From positions 880,881-944,880 of the forward strand of contig LNAC01000036.1 in NCBI GenBank assembly GCA_002007465.1: DNA of 64,000 bases, given 5' to 3'. The position numbers and the translations under genes are program-made. The notes under the pieces were generated by a model. The model ran no database searches. It saw only the letters and a list, made by a program, of their open reading frames with translations, and was not told where the DNA came from. Shown one piece after another: positions 32,823 to 45,784 of this stretch; position 1 is the first letter of the stretch, and the number at the start of each line of letters is the position of its first letter. The DNA is from Ailurus styani. Lineage: Eukaryota; Chordata; Mammalia; Carnivora; Ailuridae.

Positions 32823-35530
32823 TAATATGAAATTTCTGCTAGTATTATTTCTGCTAGTATTTTTAGTTTACCAGGTTGAAAACTCTAAAAATACCCACTG
32901 TATCCTACAACTCTTCAGTTTTCCTCTGCAAATGAGACAAAGAAATACATTAGGATACTTAGGTAAGACACTGAATTTATCCCTTTTCAGTTATCTCCCA
33001 ATACTTTCTATGGAAAATACCTCAGGAAAAAAAAAATAGAAAAACACCTCAGAAGGTATAGTTCAACAAAATGGTAACACAGCAATGATAAAACCACTCC
33101 TGTGTTGAAACGTTACCCAAATCGTGGAATGTTATTCACTACTCTTCGAGAACTATAATCTAAAGAGATTTAAAAGGAAAAAAAGGTATTTAATTCTTTA
33201 AGGTCAAGATGTATAAAATTTCCAAGCTTACTCTTTCCTTTTGAGGGTTAAGAGGTTAGGCGATGTAGTCATACTTTATCTCACTAATTAAGCCCAAATG
33301 CCCTAAACTTCTCTCCATACTACCTTCCATTCTTCCTCTCTCTTTAGAGCTAAGCCTGATATTTATCCAGATCTCTTTGTAAAATTCTCTCTCACTTGGT
33401 TCCATCAATTATGTTCAAATGACTCTTCATTCCACTCTAAGCATACTGAGGGGAATGCCACTTTGGAGCAAGCAAGATCTTTTGATCTATTTGGAGTCAT
33501 TTGTACATTTCACCTTTCTGGTGACCCTACCCACATCTCATGTGCACCTTCCCTTTTGTCGTTGACAAAATCTTTACTATCATTTATTTGGGAAGAATAA
33601 ATATGTTCACTGACCTGTTTGAACTGTCAGATATTGCTTCTAACACTTATAAAGATCTATGTAAGTATATTGATGGGAGGGAAAAATAAAAGATACTATA
33701 TGGTACCTTGCTAGATATTTTCAAAGAGTAGAAGAGTCGGAGGAAAAAAAAATCAGCTTTACTCCCCTGCAGTTCCCTTCTTACACATTCTATAAGCTTT
33801 AACGAGAAGAAAGATGCAACATTATTTGTTGTTGATAATGTTTCATATAAAGCAATGCCCCAAATCCAAGGATTTGTCCTATTACCAAAGTTAAATATAT
33901 GACTACTGATTAGACTGTTATAATAAAACTGGTATAATACAGGAGAGGGTCTGCTGACCTCACCCAGAAAGTCACTGCTTGTTTAGAGTCAAATATCCCT
34001 CAAAATTAAAAAAAAAAAAGGTATGTTTAATGAGTCAATTTGGAGACAAAAGTAAAAGACTATTTTGCAACATATTTTATTTATATGGGAAGCTTGTCTC
34101 CTCTGAATTCTCATTGTATAATTTGCATTTTAAAAGTGTTATATTAAGTGGGCACACTTTAAAGATATACTAATTAGATCATATAAGTGAACAGTCTTGG
34201 TACTGATGTGTTTTGGTCAAAAGAGGTTTTTTCGGAATAGCCTGAGTAGCTTTAGTTTCTTGCAGCTCAAGTGATGGTGGTAGTTACTGCCTTACTCTAG
34301 ACACACAGATTTAAAGATGGCTAGAACTCTGGAGACTAGAATTAAGAACAAACTGTTCTTAAAACCAGCCTAATTATCTCAAATGAATTGCATGCACTCT
34401 TCTCTCTCACTGATGCTTGCCTCTTTTTTCTTCTTTCTCTAGCTCTTGCTTTAACTTTACTCTTTTTTGGCTTCTCCTATTTTCAGACAGCCCAACATAA
34501 ACTGGGGTGCCAAAAAGGCCTATCAGGGATCCACTGCCCACTGCAAACTCGCTTTTGGTATTAGCCAGCCAACTGTACAGCAAAGGATGGAAATCATGTG
34601 ATTATCAATATATTCACCTTATCTGCTTCTTTCAACATGGGCTAAGATTCAGCAGAATTCCCACAAAAAAGTAAATAAAGTGAGGGACTGTTGAGCAAAA
34701 ATAAATCTCATATAAAGTGCCTTTACATGGGAACTTGTCAATTCTAATACCCTATTTTTCATGTCTTTTTATTTAAAATAACATAAAACCTAACATACAA
34801 AATTTCCTACCTTACTCTATGCTTTCAGAAATGGAACACTCAATATTACTTTTAAAGTTTTACAGATCATCCCCTGATATTTTATTTCCCTTCCACTTAG
34901 TCCTCAGCCTCAACTTGCCTACATCTATCCATCTTTTTCTTAAATAGTACAATAGGGTAGGAAATAATAAACTGTCATATAAAGTCATATGAATAAACTG
35001 TCATGGAAGCTTTATGAGACAACTTCTATGTTCCTAGATAATTACTGTTTTAAATAACGTATGGATAGTTTAAAACCTAAAATGTATTTTAAAATTAGTA
35101 TAATTTTACAAATTATACAACTATTTTCACTCAACTGAGTTTTAGAAACTGTAAAGACAAAATAATAACATCCAACAATAATAAACAACCATTACCTGCT
35201 GGAAGAAGTTTCTTACTAGAATCACAAAAAGTGCAATTTGCACAATACCTTCCCCCAGGAAGATATTGAATTTTAGCACTAAAGGGTCAAAATGAACCAA
35301 AAACCTCAATTCCTTGTATGCCAGTGGTCAGAAGACCAGAGAGTTTTAAGAGGCCTAAAGTTCTCTGTGATGTCTTTCCCAAACTTAATGGGAAGATAAA
35401 CAACCAGGAAATCAAAGGATTAACACAATCCAGACCTCAGAGGTCTGAAGGAAGCTGGATCAGAATACAAAGAGGCAAGCCAAAAAATAAGAGAGGGGCG
35501 AGGTGGGGAGAAAAGAAAAAACATGAGCTA
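32823..35530. other. Unassigned sequence
   Basis: About 2.7 kb with no recognised gene or repeat. It includes a 15-bp tandem duplication (ATTTCTGCTAGTATT, about 32832-32861). It also includes a long polypyrimidine run ending in TTTTCAG at 34461-34487, followed by an open but unassigned segment. Confidence 0.4.
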
Positions 35531-35534
35531 GGAT

Positions 35535-35680
35535 ACTACTTACCATTTATAAAAACTGGTATTTACATAGTATTAATCTCATTTAGTCTTCAAAACTCTC
35601 TATGTAGACATAATTATGGCTCTTCCTAAAATATCTAATTTAAAACCTGAACAAGCTAAAATTTAGGGTCACATACCGAA
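35535..35680 (+). repeat. MIR SINE relic
   Basis: 'TATTAATCTCATTTAGTCTTC' near 35571 followed by a decayed central block and AAAATTTAGGGTCACATACC near 35658; sense orientation. Confidence 0.6.
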
Positions 35681-35789
35681 CGATAATAGAAAAATTCCAT
35701 CTCCTTTAAGTTAGAGAATGCAGTTACATATTTGTGTTATCTTATATACACTCGTGTTCTTGGTAAGTGTTCAATAAACAATTATTAAG

Positions 35790-36025
35790 TTACAGGCTAA
35801 TCTTATTATATGACAGAAATTGTGAGTTGTACATGTATTATCTCATGTAAACATTCACCTAGATTTGATTATGGTCCTCTTTTTAAAGAATATAAAACTG
35901 AGTTTAGAAAGGTTAAACATATTATTCAAGACCACACAGAGGGCAAATAGGAGAGGTGGAATTGTAATTCAAACAATCTGATGCCAAAATTCATGGTATT
36001 AACCATTATACTATATTACCTCCTG
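35790..36025 (+). repeat. MIR SINE relic
   Basis: 'TATTATCTCATGTAAACATT' near 35838, 'AAACTGAGTTTAGAAAGG' near 35895, 'CAAGACCACACAGAGGGC' near 35927 and a terminal 'ACCATTATACTATATTACC' block: near-complete MIR order. Confidence 0.85.
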
Positions 36026-36047
36026 AAAGCCTTCCAATTCCATGGTC

Positions 36048-36358
36048 TTTAAGCACTGCCCAAAAGAAATACAATGTGAGCCATACAGACAATTTTAAAT
36101 TTTCTAGAAACCACGTTAAAAGGAAAAACTACAAAGTAAAATTAATTTTAATAATACATTTTAACATATCTGAAGTGATATTTCCATGTCATTAATATAA
36201 AATATTAATGAGATATGCATTCTTTTGGGGGGCCAATTTTGAGACCCAAAGTATATTTTATGCTTGTATCCCATCTCAATTGAGATTAGCCGTACCTGAA
36301 GTGATGGTTAGCCACCTGTGATTACTGACTGCCATCTTGGGTACTATAGCTCTAGACT
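36048..36358 (+). mobile_element. Ancient non-autonomous DNA transposon relic
   Basis: Follows a familiar mammalian MITE-like repeat: 'AAGAAATACAATGTGAGCCA', then TTTTAAATTTTCTAGAAACC, then 'ATTAATGAGATATGCATTC', 'CATCTCAATTGAGATTAGCC' and a 'TAGCCACCTGTGATTACTG' end. Probably hAT superfamily; the exact family is not fixed, and the terminal repeats are too decayed to use. Confidence 0.65.
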
Positions 36359-36364
36359 TAGCAT

Positions 36365-37195
36365 GTATGTGTGTATTCTAGGGATGAGTCAGTCCTCTTC
36401 TCAAATAATAACTTTAAAACCCCAGGACTTCATAATTACTTATATTTTTACAAGCCTGTGAGGCAACCGAAGTCAATGAGGCTTCTGTTTTGTTTTCCTG
36501 AGTGTGAGTAATTTTCCATGTATAAAATCCCATAAATGGTCATATCTTGATGCCCATTTCTACAGTGTCTTAGCACACAACCAAGTACCTTCAGAGTGCT
36601 TCTTGTTGCCTGCCTTCACAGTGACAGCTTTTCTCTGGGAACCCCATATCAGATAAAGTCTGGATGAAGTTTGAGACCTGATGATGACCTTCAATAAGAA
36701 TCATTCTCCTTGTAATGCCCTATCCAGCCAACTGCAAGTTTTCTGTTTTAAAATGACTTTGGTCTTTAAGAGGACATTGACTAAAATTTATAAAACGATG
36801 ACATTAGGAGATACTGGATGAAGGCAACAAGAAAGACTGCACTGACTATTTGCCCAAATGGGCTAAGCAGGCAAATAAATGAAACCGAGAAAATTATTTT
36901 AATGATTCATAAAACATGATTTTAAAATTTTGAATTAAATGCCTAGCTCAAATCTTTCTCATGCAAATTAATAAATAATGAAATCTTCTCATTACTAATA
37001 TATTTTAGATAAGTGGAGTTCTGTTTTGTTTTAAATTAAGTACTGTTTATCGGAGTACAGTTCCTCTACAGGGGGACTATCAACATGAAGCACAGAGGTT
37101 TCTAACCACCTGCAGGTTTCTTACACATCTCATACAGAGCCCAAGTAGCTGGGAGGCTTTTGTTTTGTTTTGTTTACCTTCTTCATTAATACTTG
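36365..37195. other. Unassigned sequence
   Basis: No gene or repeat recognised. Confidence 0.5.
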
Positions 37196-37199
37196 GTTA

Positions 37200-37975
37200 C
37201 TAAATCTTTTTTCTTATCAGCTATGTACCATACCAGGTAATGGATTTATAATGGTCAAGGTAGAGACATATATTTTACTCTGATGGTTTTGGAATTTAGA
37301 TAGGGAGAGGGAAAAAAAAAACTTTTAAAATTATTAGACAAATTGCTACAGAAAAAGGACTTCAAATGATTACATAAATAATTACAAACTCAGATAAGTG
37401 TTTTGAAGGCAAAATAATGCATTTTAAGAAGAGTTTATAACAATAAAATCCAACCAAGAATAAAGAACCCAGAAAAATATCCCCATAGAACTGACATTTG
37501 AGCAGACATGAATAATGAATACATAGGAATTAACTAGGCAATTGAGAAAAGGATAAGAGAGATAAGAGAGAAGCAATTCCAAGCAGAAGCGAGAGACCTA
37601 AGTAAAAGAGTATTGGGTTGAAGATACTTAAAAATGTGAAAGAAATAAGTGGAAAGTGATGTGACATTAAGGCTGGAGAGGAAGAGGAGGTCAGACCACC
37701 CAAGGAGGGCCTTGGAGAACATTAATATTTTTAACTTTATTGTAACACCAATAATTAAGGGTTTTTTTCTTCTGTTTAATATGAAGTGCATTTGATCATC
37801 TGTCCTAAAAAATGACTTTAATTAAAAATTAATTAAATGCACATCCTTATAAGGTTGGGGCAAAGGTTCATTCATGTATTTATCTACTTAGCTTAAATAG
37901 CAAATACCAGAATGGAAGACATGATGCTGAGAACTGGAGATGTAGAGTTAAAGAAGACCAACGACTGGGATTGAC
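37200..37975 (-). mobile_element. L2 LINE 3' region, decayed
   Basis: Reads as the antisense of L2: 'AACTGACATTTGAGCAGACA' near 37490, AGGAGGGCCTTGGAGAAC near 37700 (antisense L2 normally has AGGGCCTTGTAGGCCAT here), and 'GATGCTGAGAACTGGAGATG' near 37924. It may be two neighbouring fragments rather than one. Confidence 0.65.
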
Positions 37976-38174
37976 CCAACTGACCTGCAGAAAGGGGTTC
38001 TCTGCTTACTTTGAAGATTGTATGATTTAGAAAGGAAGACATATTATGTTACCATAATAGACAGGTCCCAAGAATTTCTTAAGAAGCAGTTAGCTTTCTA
38101 TTCCCTCCAAAATGAGGACAAAGGCCCTTTATGATGCACAGAAGGTGAATCTTCCCAGTTGCCCCTGTTCAAAA

Positions 38175-38247
38175 TACATATATATTGTATATGTGTATAC
38201 ATACACATATGTGTGTGTGTGTGTACGTGTGTGTGTATACACACACA
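38175..38247. repeat. TA/TG/CA alternating microsatellite
   Basis: (TG)n and (CA)n arms joined by TATATA, with one CG. Alternating purine-pyrimidine and partly self-complementary. Confidence 0.9.
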
Positions 38248-38527
38248 GACTTAAAGAATTACATTTATATGCCTTAAAGTGTTGGGTACTGTGTTATATG
38301 CTTTAAATACTTGGTTTTGATACAAGCCAATCTGCGCAGGGAATTGGTCATTACATAAAGTCTAATATTTAACTCTGGCTCAATGATACTAATTGCACCA
38401 GTTCCACTCAGAATTAAAAAATAAAAATAAAATCTTCCCACAGTTTAAAGTCACAACAAATTTTTGTATCTAAGCTAAAATATTGCTGATACTGAAGTGA
38501 TTGCAATCTCTGTTGTTGCTTTCCTAG

Positions 38528-38582
38528 ACGGAAACTGGAACAACTGCAAGCCAATAATGGTGACAGCAGTCGTATACAGTAG
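38528..38582 (+). other. Candidate terminal exon (unproven)
   Basis: A strong acceptor-like sequence, CTGTTGTTGCTTTCCTAG, ends at 38527. One base later a frame opens, CGG AAA CTG GAA CAA, encoding about RKLEQLQANNGDSSRIQ before TAG at 38580-38582. No good donor follows, so it would be a last coding exon. Its starting phase fits the end phase of the candidate at 4644-4708. The peptide matches no family I know. A different plus-strand frame across the same DNA stays open to about 38775, which underlines how little open frames prove here. Confidence 0.18.
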
Positions 38583-38589
38583 TTTAAGC

Positions 38590-40860
38590 ACAAAAGTCTG
38601 TCAGATTTTCATTTGGACTTCCTTGGTGCCGTTTCGAAAATTTAAGTCGTACTCACCCAAAGAGACAATTAAGGGGCATCCATTTTGTCACAAGATGCAT
38701 TGGGATATTCAGTGGCAAACAAGACCACTTACTGTATTCCAGAAAGGGAATGAGAAAAAAAAGTTCCATGAGTGAACTGAGGAAAATGTCCGAAGGGTGA
38801 AAAATTTTAGCAAATTCCTGAAGGATGATTATGAACTTGAGATGCGTTCAGGGAATTGGAGTAGTAAAGCAAAAGAAGGTGTTTCAGCCTCTGCAAAGAG
38901 CATGGGGGAAGCGTGAACGTGTGAAAGGACTAGGCCTGCTCTTTACACAAATTCAAGAATTATGTGCTAGCCCTCCATTACATGAAACATTTAGTTTTCC
39001 AGAACCATGTGTTTTCTATGGAATGTGTATGACTACAGGATGCTCTGGTAAATAATGGATGACGAAAATCACTCTGGAAGGTTCTAAATAGAGATATTTC
39101 TATTCAAACCTAGGAAACATGTCCTAGTTGGGGTGTCCAGCAAAAGGAAGGCAGCTTCAAGAGATTTCAGGTACTGAAGACAGTCTAGAAAAGGTGGGTC
39201 CAATGCCTATGAGGAAAGATGTGTAGGTAGTAAAGATTAAAGAATCCATCTCAAACTGAGAACCTGTTATTTTTTTATTTTTTTAAGTAACTTTTCTGAG
39301 AGAGAGAGATTTATTCTTAAAATACTGTGTTGGTTTTAAACATAATTTTTTCCGTTGCCTACATTTTTAATAATCTCCACAATCCAAAGTGACTGGGAGG
39401 CCAGTCGAAGAAGAGAGGTTCTAGAAATAGATACCTGAGTTGCAACCCACTGTGAAAAACCTTGAAAATGGCACAGAGTTTTAGAAGTATGGTGCCACAT
39501 TCCATCATTAAAAGAATAACAGAGATCTGGTGAAACAGAGACAAATTACTTTTTGAAAGTTAGTAATGCACTAAAGGAGCCAATTTGATTTACGTTAGCT
39601 CAAATTGCTCAAAAATGTAGTGGCAACAATGGCAAATGGTATTTTCCCATGAGACTTTATCATTTTAAATTGGAAAATATATAATTTTAGATGCTATGAC
39701 AATTTATTGGTAATTACATAAAACATTGAAACATTATCCATTACATAGTTAAAATTTAGTCATTAAAATACATTTCACTATGCTAACTCTTGAATGGGGA
39801 AACACTATTATTTTAAAAATGTGTTGTTTCTACATAAACATTAGAGCAAACAGATTATGAAAACCATAGGACTTTATTTTCTTACCTGAGAGATAATTGG
39901 GCTTCGGTAAATGAACCAACTATACCGAGCATAACCAAAATAACTTTTTAAATTATTTTATAAAATAAGAATCTATGGAAGAGCAGTAAGTATACGTACA
40001 GAAGGAAAAAGTGTGAGGAGCATCTACGTGAGGCTAAAGAATTTGGCTTCACAGAATTCACATACTATGTTATTCTAGTGAATCCTTCATTTTATGACAT
40101 TATTAGGCATTACCTTGTTTTATAAGGGGGAATGCTCACTCCAAAATATTTTACTCCAAAGTATTTTGAAAACAGTGAAGGGAGAAAAGAAACCTCATAA
40201 AACAGGCATCCTCACTCCAAGACTTGGAAAGTCAGTAGATATTTAATATGTATCATGAGTCAACAAAGGTGAGTCTGGGATTTAAGACATAGCATTTCTC
40301 AAACCTGTTTGAGCCCACACCACCTTCTTATTTTATTATTAGTACTACTATAATTTTGTATAACAATTATTACTCTCCCTTTTAATAACTGGTATTTTCA
40401 AAACCCAATGTGGGAAATGTTTGAGAGAGATATATATACCAAAATAACACTGGCACAACCCACTATAGTACCCAGTTTACGATATTTGCTACTGATAGAA
40501 GTCACCAGATGTAGTTGAACTATTCTGACTCTGAAATTCCACATATTCCTCAATTTTTCTGTTCTTTTCATCCTTCCTAGAGTTTATCACTCTCAGTTCC
40601 CAAATTTAATCACTAAATTGAAGTTTAATTAAAATAATTCCACAAACAATAATTTCTTTAAAAAGGGGATCTAGTTGATTGGCTAGCCCTTTTGTAAGTC
40701 AAATCTGTTTGTTTTTCTGCAAATCCAAAGGAGACTATATATAAATTAAGTTCAATTCAGTTGAATGCTTTAACACAGTGCATTTCAATTTTTTCCTCTC
40801 TCTGCTTGGGATAGTTGTATATACTTTTAAAGTTTGTTGTTGTTGTTTTTAAATAGCATG
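38590..40860. other. Unassigned sequence
   Basis: 38590-39060 is less AT-rich than its neighbours and may be unique sequence under constraint, but no gene is recognised. Nothing is recognised in the rest. Confidence 0.4.
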
Positions 40861-40869
40861 AAATAAAAC

Positions 40870-40925
40870 ACAAGAAATGCCCATGATAATTCCTAGCACA
40901 TAGTAGGCATTTAAAATTGGTAGCT
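40870..40925 (+). repeat. L2 3' terminal trace
   Basis: 'CCTAGCACATAGTAGGCATT' is the typical L2 3' terminus; the upstream part is missing or unrecognisable. Confidence 0.5.
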
Positions 40926-41800
40926 ATAGTAATAATCTGTAGAATATTTTTTAAAAACTAGTTGAAAAAACCTTCCTACTGCTTATTTTTAACAGAGTAA
41001 ATATTAATGCATGATTTGGGGAAGGGAAGTGTGTCAAAAATACTTTCAGTTTAAGTTTGGGAGAGTGTTAGAAATAGCAATGAACTTATGCATGTCTGAT
41101 GGGTAAAATTAGTTATGTCTGTGTAATTAGGTTGAGAAAGCTGGTATCTATCAAAATATCTCCTCCCGTGTCAGCTGAGCATACTGCTTTTTTGCAAACA
41201 TACACAGTATATCTGCCATGGAAATTAGCATATTTTCAGTATCTAAAAGAAATAAGGCCAGTTAGTATGTTATAAAGGTAATCAGGCATTAGCCTTAAAA
41301 TACAATCTTCAAAACGCTTGTCCACTTTATTTTTGCCACGCTTTCATCACTGTTTGAATGTGTGACTTAAGTAAGTGAATGGGTAGAAAGAACTTCTGTT
41401 TTGGGGAAATTAGCAAAGTGAATAAATATTAGGAAGAAAGTAAAACAAAGGAAGAGATATGAGAGAAAAAAGGAAAAAATCATCCAGGCCAGGGGTCAGA
41501 GGTAAAATGAGTCATGACAAGGTGAATACTGGAGATAATTTGGGACATACTTTAATTTGCTAGATGATTAACTGATAACCAGGAAGTGATACAAATGAGC
41601 AAGCTTACAGAGTATGCACTTTGATGGTCAAAAGGCAGTGTTTGTCCAGTGCTTTGTAGTCTTAGGTCTTTTCATTGTTTCACATTTCTTAAGTCCTTAA
41701 CCACATATTTTCTTCTTAATGTGACCGTAATGGTTTCTTTTCTCCTTCTTTGTTCTAGATTTCTCCGTAACACATAACCACACGGCTATTTTTTTTTCTT
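40926..41800. other. Unassigned sequence
   Basis: No gene or repeat recognised. Confidence 0.5.
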
Positions 41801-42017
41801 AAAAGATTTTATTTATTTGAGAGAGAGAGAAAGAGACAGCATGAGCAGGGGGAGGGGCAGTGGAAGAAGCAGATTCTCCACTGAGCAGGGAGCCCCATGC
41901 GGAGCTCGAACCTGAGACTCAATTCCGAGACTCCATCCCAAGACTCGATTCCGGGACTCGGGATCATGACCTGAACTGAAGGCAGACGCTCAACCGAGTG
42001 AGCCACCCAGATGACCC
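41801..42017 (-). mobile_element. CAN-SINE with internal tandem expansion
   Basis: Minus-strand SINE, tail at left (AAAAGATTTTATTTATTTGA), head at right (GAGCCACCCAG). Around 41905-41965 the short block that normally occurs once next to 'GGGATCATGACCTGA' is repeated as three diverged units (GACTCAATTCCGA, GACTCCATCCCAA, GACTCGATTCCGG). This makes the element longer than its relatives. It interrupts L2-derived sequence. Confidence 0.9.
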
Positions 42018-42029
42018 CTTTTTTTTTCT

Positions 42030-42172
42030 TCTTATTTTAATTGCCTGTCTCCCCTCGCCAGAACACACACTCCATAAAAATTGGGGTTTTTTATTGCTAT
42101 ATCCTCATAGCCTAGAATAATGTATAACAAATCTTGAGAGCCCAATAAATATTTGTTGAGTGAATAAAGTGC
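42030..42172 (+). mobile_element. L2 LINE 3' end
   Basis: 'TTGCCTGTCTCCCC', 'CCTAGAATAATGTATAAC' and the characteristic 'CCCAATAAATATTTGTTGAG' terminus, in sense orientation. Confidence 0.85.
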
Positions 42173-43690
42173 AAAGAATGAGACTAAGAAGGATCTGATC
42201 TAACTAGTATAAATACTAATGTATTTTACCAGCTGCATAACAGTCGGTGAGTTACCACAGCCTTGCATCTTTGTCTTTTCTGTAAAATCTGATGCCAAAT
42301 TGTTATAAAGAACAAAAGAGAGCCCCATTTACCAAATTGTTTAAATTAAGCAAGAAACTCAAGGGATGATGCATCAAGACTATCTCTGAAATGTTTTGTT
42401 TTGTTTTTACTAAGCTCTTTTAAGTTCTTTTTCATTTGATCCTTCACAAAACAAATAAAGAAAAAAACTGTAAGAGGTATATACTGTCTCACTTGTCAGC
42501 TGAAGAAATGGGAGGGGAGCAAAAAAATGAAAACTCACCCTCAAACAATCAATAAGGATAAAAGATTTGGAGTAAAGATAGGACTCCATGTATTCGGGAC
42601 TCGATGTCCATGTTTTTAAACTACTCTGCTATTCTGGGAACATTTTCTTGTCAAGTAAAATCAAAGATAAAAGCAAAGACAGAGTGGCAGGATGATCTTG
42701 GCTGGGAAATGGTCATCATGGGTCTGACGAGTCTCTATCCATACTCCAGAACTACATGTAACATGATATGACAGGAGGAATCAGAGCTTACTGATGATTC
42801 TGGACTGCTCTACTGTCGTGACCTCCAGCCGAGAATCCTACTTAGCTTCAGCTCATTCCTTTCCTCATCATTTCCTATATCCTGACATTTCCATTCTTAA
42901 TCGTCAATCTTCAACTCTATGCTGGAAAAACTCTTAGCACCCATTTACAACAGTGTAATTCTAACTCCAACCATCCTGCTTCCAGCCTTCTAGGGCACTA
43001 ATGTATATTATATGTGCTTAGGAGTGGGGATGGTGCTGTCTCCTGACTACTAACATCAACAAAAATTCAAGGGACTCAGAGAAATGAGGAAGATATTTTG
43101 GGGGTAATGCAAGGCTAAATATTCCTGGTATCTTGATATATGCAGGAAAATCTGCAGCAATAGGCAACTTTAACAGTATACAAGGATACATTTTTCCCCC
43201 AAAATTATTAGAAGAGCCTGACCAAACATACATTAATTTTTACTACATCCTAGTCATTGGGTACATAATCTCAAGCTTGGGTAAATAAGAATTTCATGAT
43301 TTTTAAAAATAACATAGGGAAATACAAATTATTAATACAACAAAGCAAACAGCCACTCCACTCCATCCCTGCCCATGGATCTCCCTTCTTCGAGTCCAGA
43401 TCCGGCGTTAGAATTCTTCATACTATAGTGCTCCAAGAAGCAGCCATCTCACAATTAAGTTGTTATAGAAGATGAAATCTACATAGGTTTTGAGCTATAA
43501 GTATACAGTAATGGGGATTAATTTAAATCACTGACCTTGAAGTAATTGAAAAAAAATGCCCATATTTTCCATTCTCTTAAATGGAAAAAAAATCCTTCTA
43601 TAAATAAACAACAGGTATATGGGCACAGAGAATTAGCATGCAATGGACATATATATATTGGTGACACTGTTGAGCTAGTGGCTAAAAAAA
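42173..43690. other. Unassigned sequence
   Basis: No gene recognised. 43365-43415 holds a few CpGs (TTCGAGTCCAGATCCGGCG near 43388) without an identifiable source. Confidence 0.45.
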
Positions 43691-44200
43691 AAATTTTCCC
43701 TGTAACTTGAGAATACTATCTTTAACCATTCCAGGTTTTGTAGACACTTTTCGTGCCCGAACTTATATACCTGGGACCTCATCACTAAAATACCCTGTAG
43801 CCAGTTTCCTACTGTCGATACCGATTTCTCTTTGCTGGAAGACTATCTGAATCATGGCAAGCAGAAGCACAAAAGGGCAGCTAAATTAATACTCCTTAGT
43901 GGTGGACAATGACACCAACGAGTTCCTCTATAAATATTTTATTTCCTTCACCCCTCAGTTATGGTAACTTTGAGTTACATATTTAATATTATTTCCCATA
44001 GTTTCCCCATAACATTAAGTATTAGTCACAGGCAGTGTTAGCTAGCTTGATAATAAACCCTCTTTTATTTGCCTTGGCTTCTCTTTGTCATCTTCCACTC
44101 CACCTTCAGTATTTCCTGAAATTATCTCCCAAATATCTCCCATTTGATTTTTTTTGTATCTGACTAGTCAGTCTCAGGGGAACCTAAGCTAACTTTAAAC
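43690..44200 (+). mobile_element. LTR-like relic (ERVL-group type)
   Basis: 'CCCTGTAGCCAGTTTCCTAC' near 43792, 'CTTTGCTGGAAGACTATC' near 43831, 'CTAGCTTGATAATAAACCC' near 44042 (polyadenylation-like) and the end 'TCAGGGGAACCTAAGCTAAC' near 44174 fit the 3' end pattern of old ERVL-type LTRs. No coding part is present. Family uncertain. Confidence 0.4.
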
Positions 44201-44224
44201 CCTCCCTTTGCGTTACCCTCACCA

Positions 44225-44225
<1 letters not shown>

Positions 44226-44277
<52 letters not shown>
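44226..44277. repeat. (CA)26 microsatellite
   Basis: 26 uninterrupted CA units, long enough to be highly length-polymorphic. Confidence 0.98.
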
Positions 44278-44279
<2 letters not shown>

Positions 44280-44394
44280 CTGTCAAATCCACAAAATTCT
44301 ACCACAAAATGAACTCCTAGAAGTCTCATTTCATTTCCATATCCCCTACCATGTTTCAGTGTAGACCCTCATATCTGCCATGGATTAACTTAAT

Positions 44395-44900
44395 AAAACC
44401 AAGTTTATCACGTCACTCATCTGTTTAGAACTTTTAACTCCCTGTTGCCTATACAATGAATCCTAATTATGACTTGTATAAGACATTCATCATCTATAAT
44501 CTGGCCCTGACCTAGGATGGTCAGCTTCCCCTTCTATGAATACTTCTATCACATGGACTAACTATGCCTTGTGCATGCCAGAAATGTTTAAGATTTACTG
44601 CCATTACTTCTGTCCACAGAGACTTCTATCTCCTCTCTACCTTTCCTGGAAGTTCCAAGAATTTCTTCAAAACTTGTCTCCAACTTCTTCACATTGGTAT
44701 AGATAGGTACTTAGTGTTCTATGTTCCCACCACATTCTCTCCATATTCTTATAATTCCATTTGTTGCATTGCAAGGCCATTTACGAGCTTCTGCGTTTAT
44801 TTGGTTCACTAGATTATCATCTTTTGTTGGACAGCGACTATATCCTATTGATTTTGAGTCCCCTGCATCAGTACTATCTCATCACAGAGGCAAGTATCAA
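44395..44900 (+). mobile_element. L2 LINE 3' region
   Basis: Decayed L2 in sense: 'CACTCATCTGTTTAGAACTT' near 44416, 'ATAATCTGGCCCTGACC' near 44498, 'TTGTTGGACAGCGACTATAT' near 44823. The three overlapping open frames here are chance products. Confidence 0.65.
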
Positions 44901-45600
44901 AGAATGCAAAACGTGCAATACAAGTTTTGTTTCCTTAATACCTTTATATCCAAACATTCCTTAATAAAGAACTTTTTTGAGCATTATAAAAATATATAAT
45001 AGAATTTCTAAGATTCATCTGACAATGGTGGTCATCTTCCTTACATTTTATGTAAAGTAAAGAAAAGCCTTCTGAACTTTTTCCCTTTTTTTTAAAATAA
45101 AGGATCATCTCCAGTTTGAAAGATCCACCCTCCTGCACAGACCCTTAGAGAAAGGTAGACACAGCTAAAGGCAGCTTAACCTACATCACAATTTGCCTCC
45201 AGCCAGCCCTGCTTGAAAGTACCACCAAGTGGGGAAAAATTTGACTTAAATCATTACGAAATCAGGATATAAATCAGTGCTCTCCTGTTTAACTAATGTC
45301 CATTTGTTAACATATTAGCAACAAACTTTGAGCTATAAAAAGATTTTATAGAACAATTAAGAGTTCTAGTGTAGAGAAGAGTTTTAACACCAAATACTAT
45401 AGGATCACAGAACCTACTGACATCAAAATAACCAACCAAATTTGTAAGTAGACTTGTCAGAAAAGGTGAGGGTTATCCAGCTCCAAATTTGCAAAGCCTA
45501 TTAAGGTATTTGTACATGTGAGATTCTATAAAATGCTATTCAAAGCTCCCTGTAATGTCTTTGTGTTACATATCTTATAGAACTGAAATTTGAAATTATG
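44901..45600. other. Unassigned sequence
   Basis: No gene or repeat recognised. Confidence 0.5.
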
Positions 45601-45784
45601 GAGATTTTAAAAGGCACTTTAGCAAGTTTCAATTCAGTCCAAGTCAAACCCTGGTCAAACTGCTGAAACTTCAAAGCTGAGAGACAAACCCAGAGTCATG
45701 GCTTTAATTAATGCCATGGACCTCTGTGGAATGGAAATACTGCTTCCTAATTAAAATGAGTTCTTATTCTTTTTTTTTTTCTAG

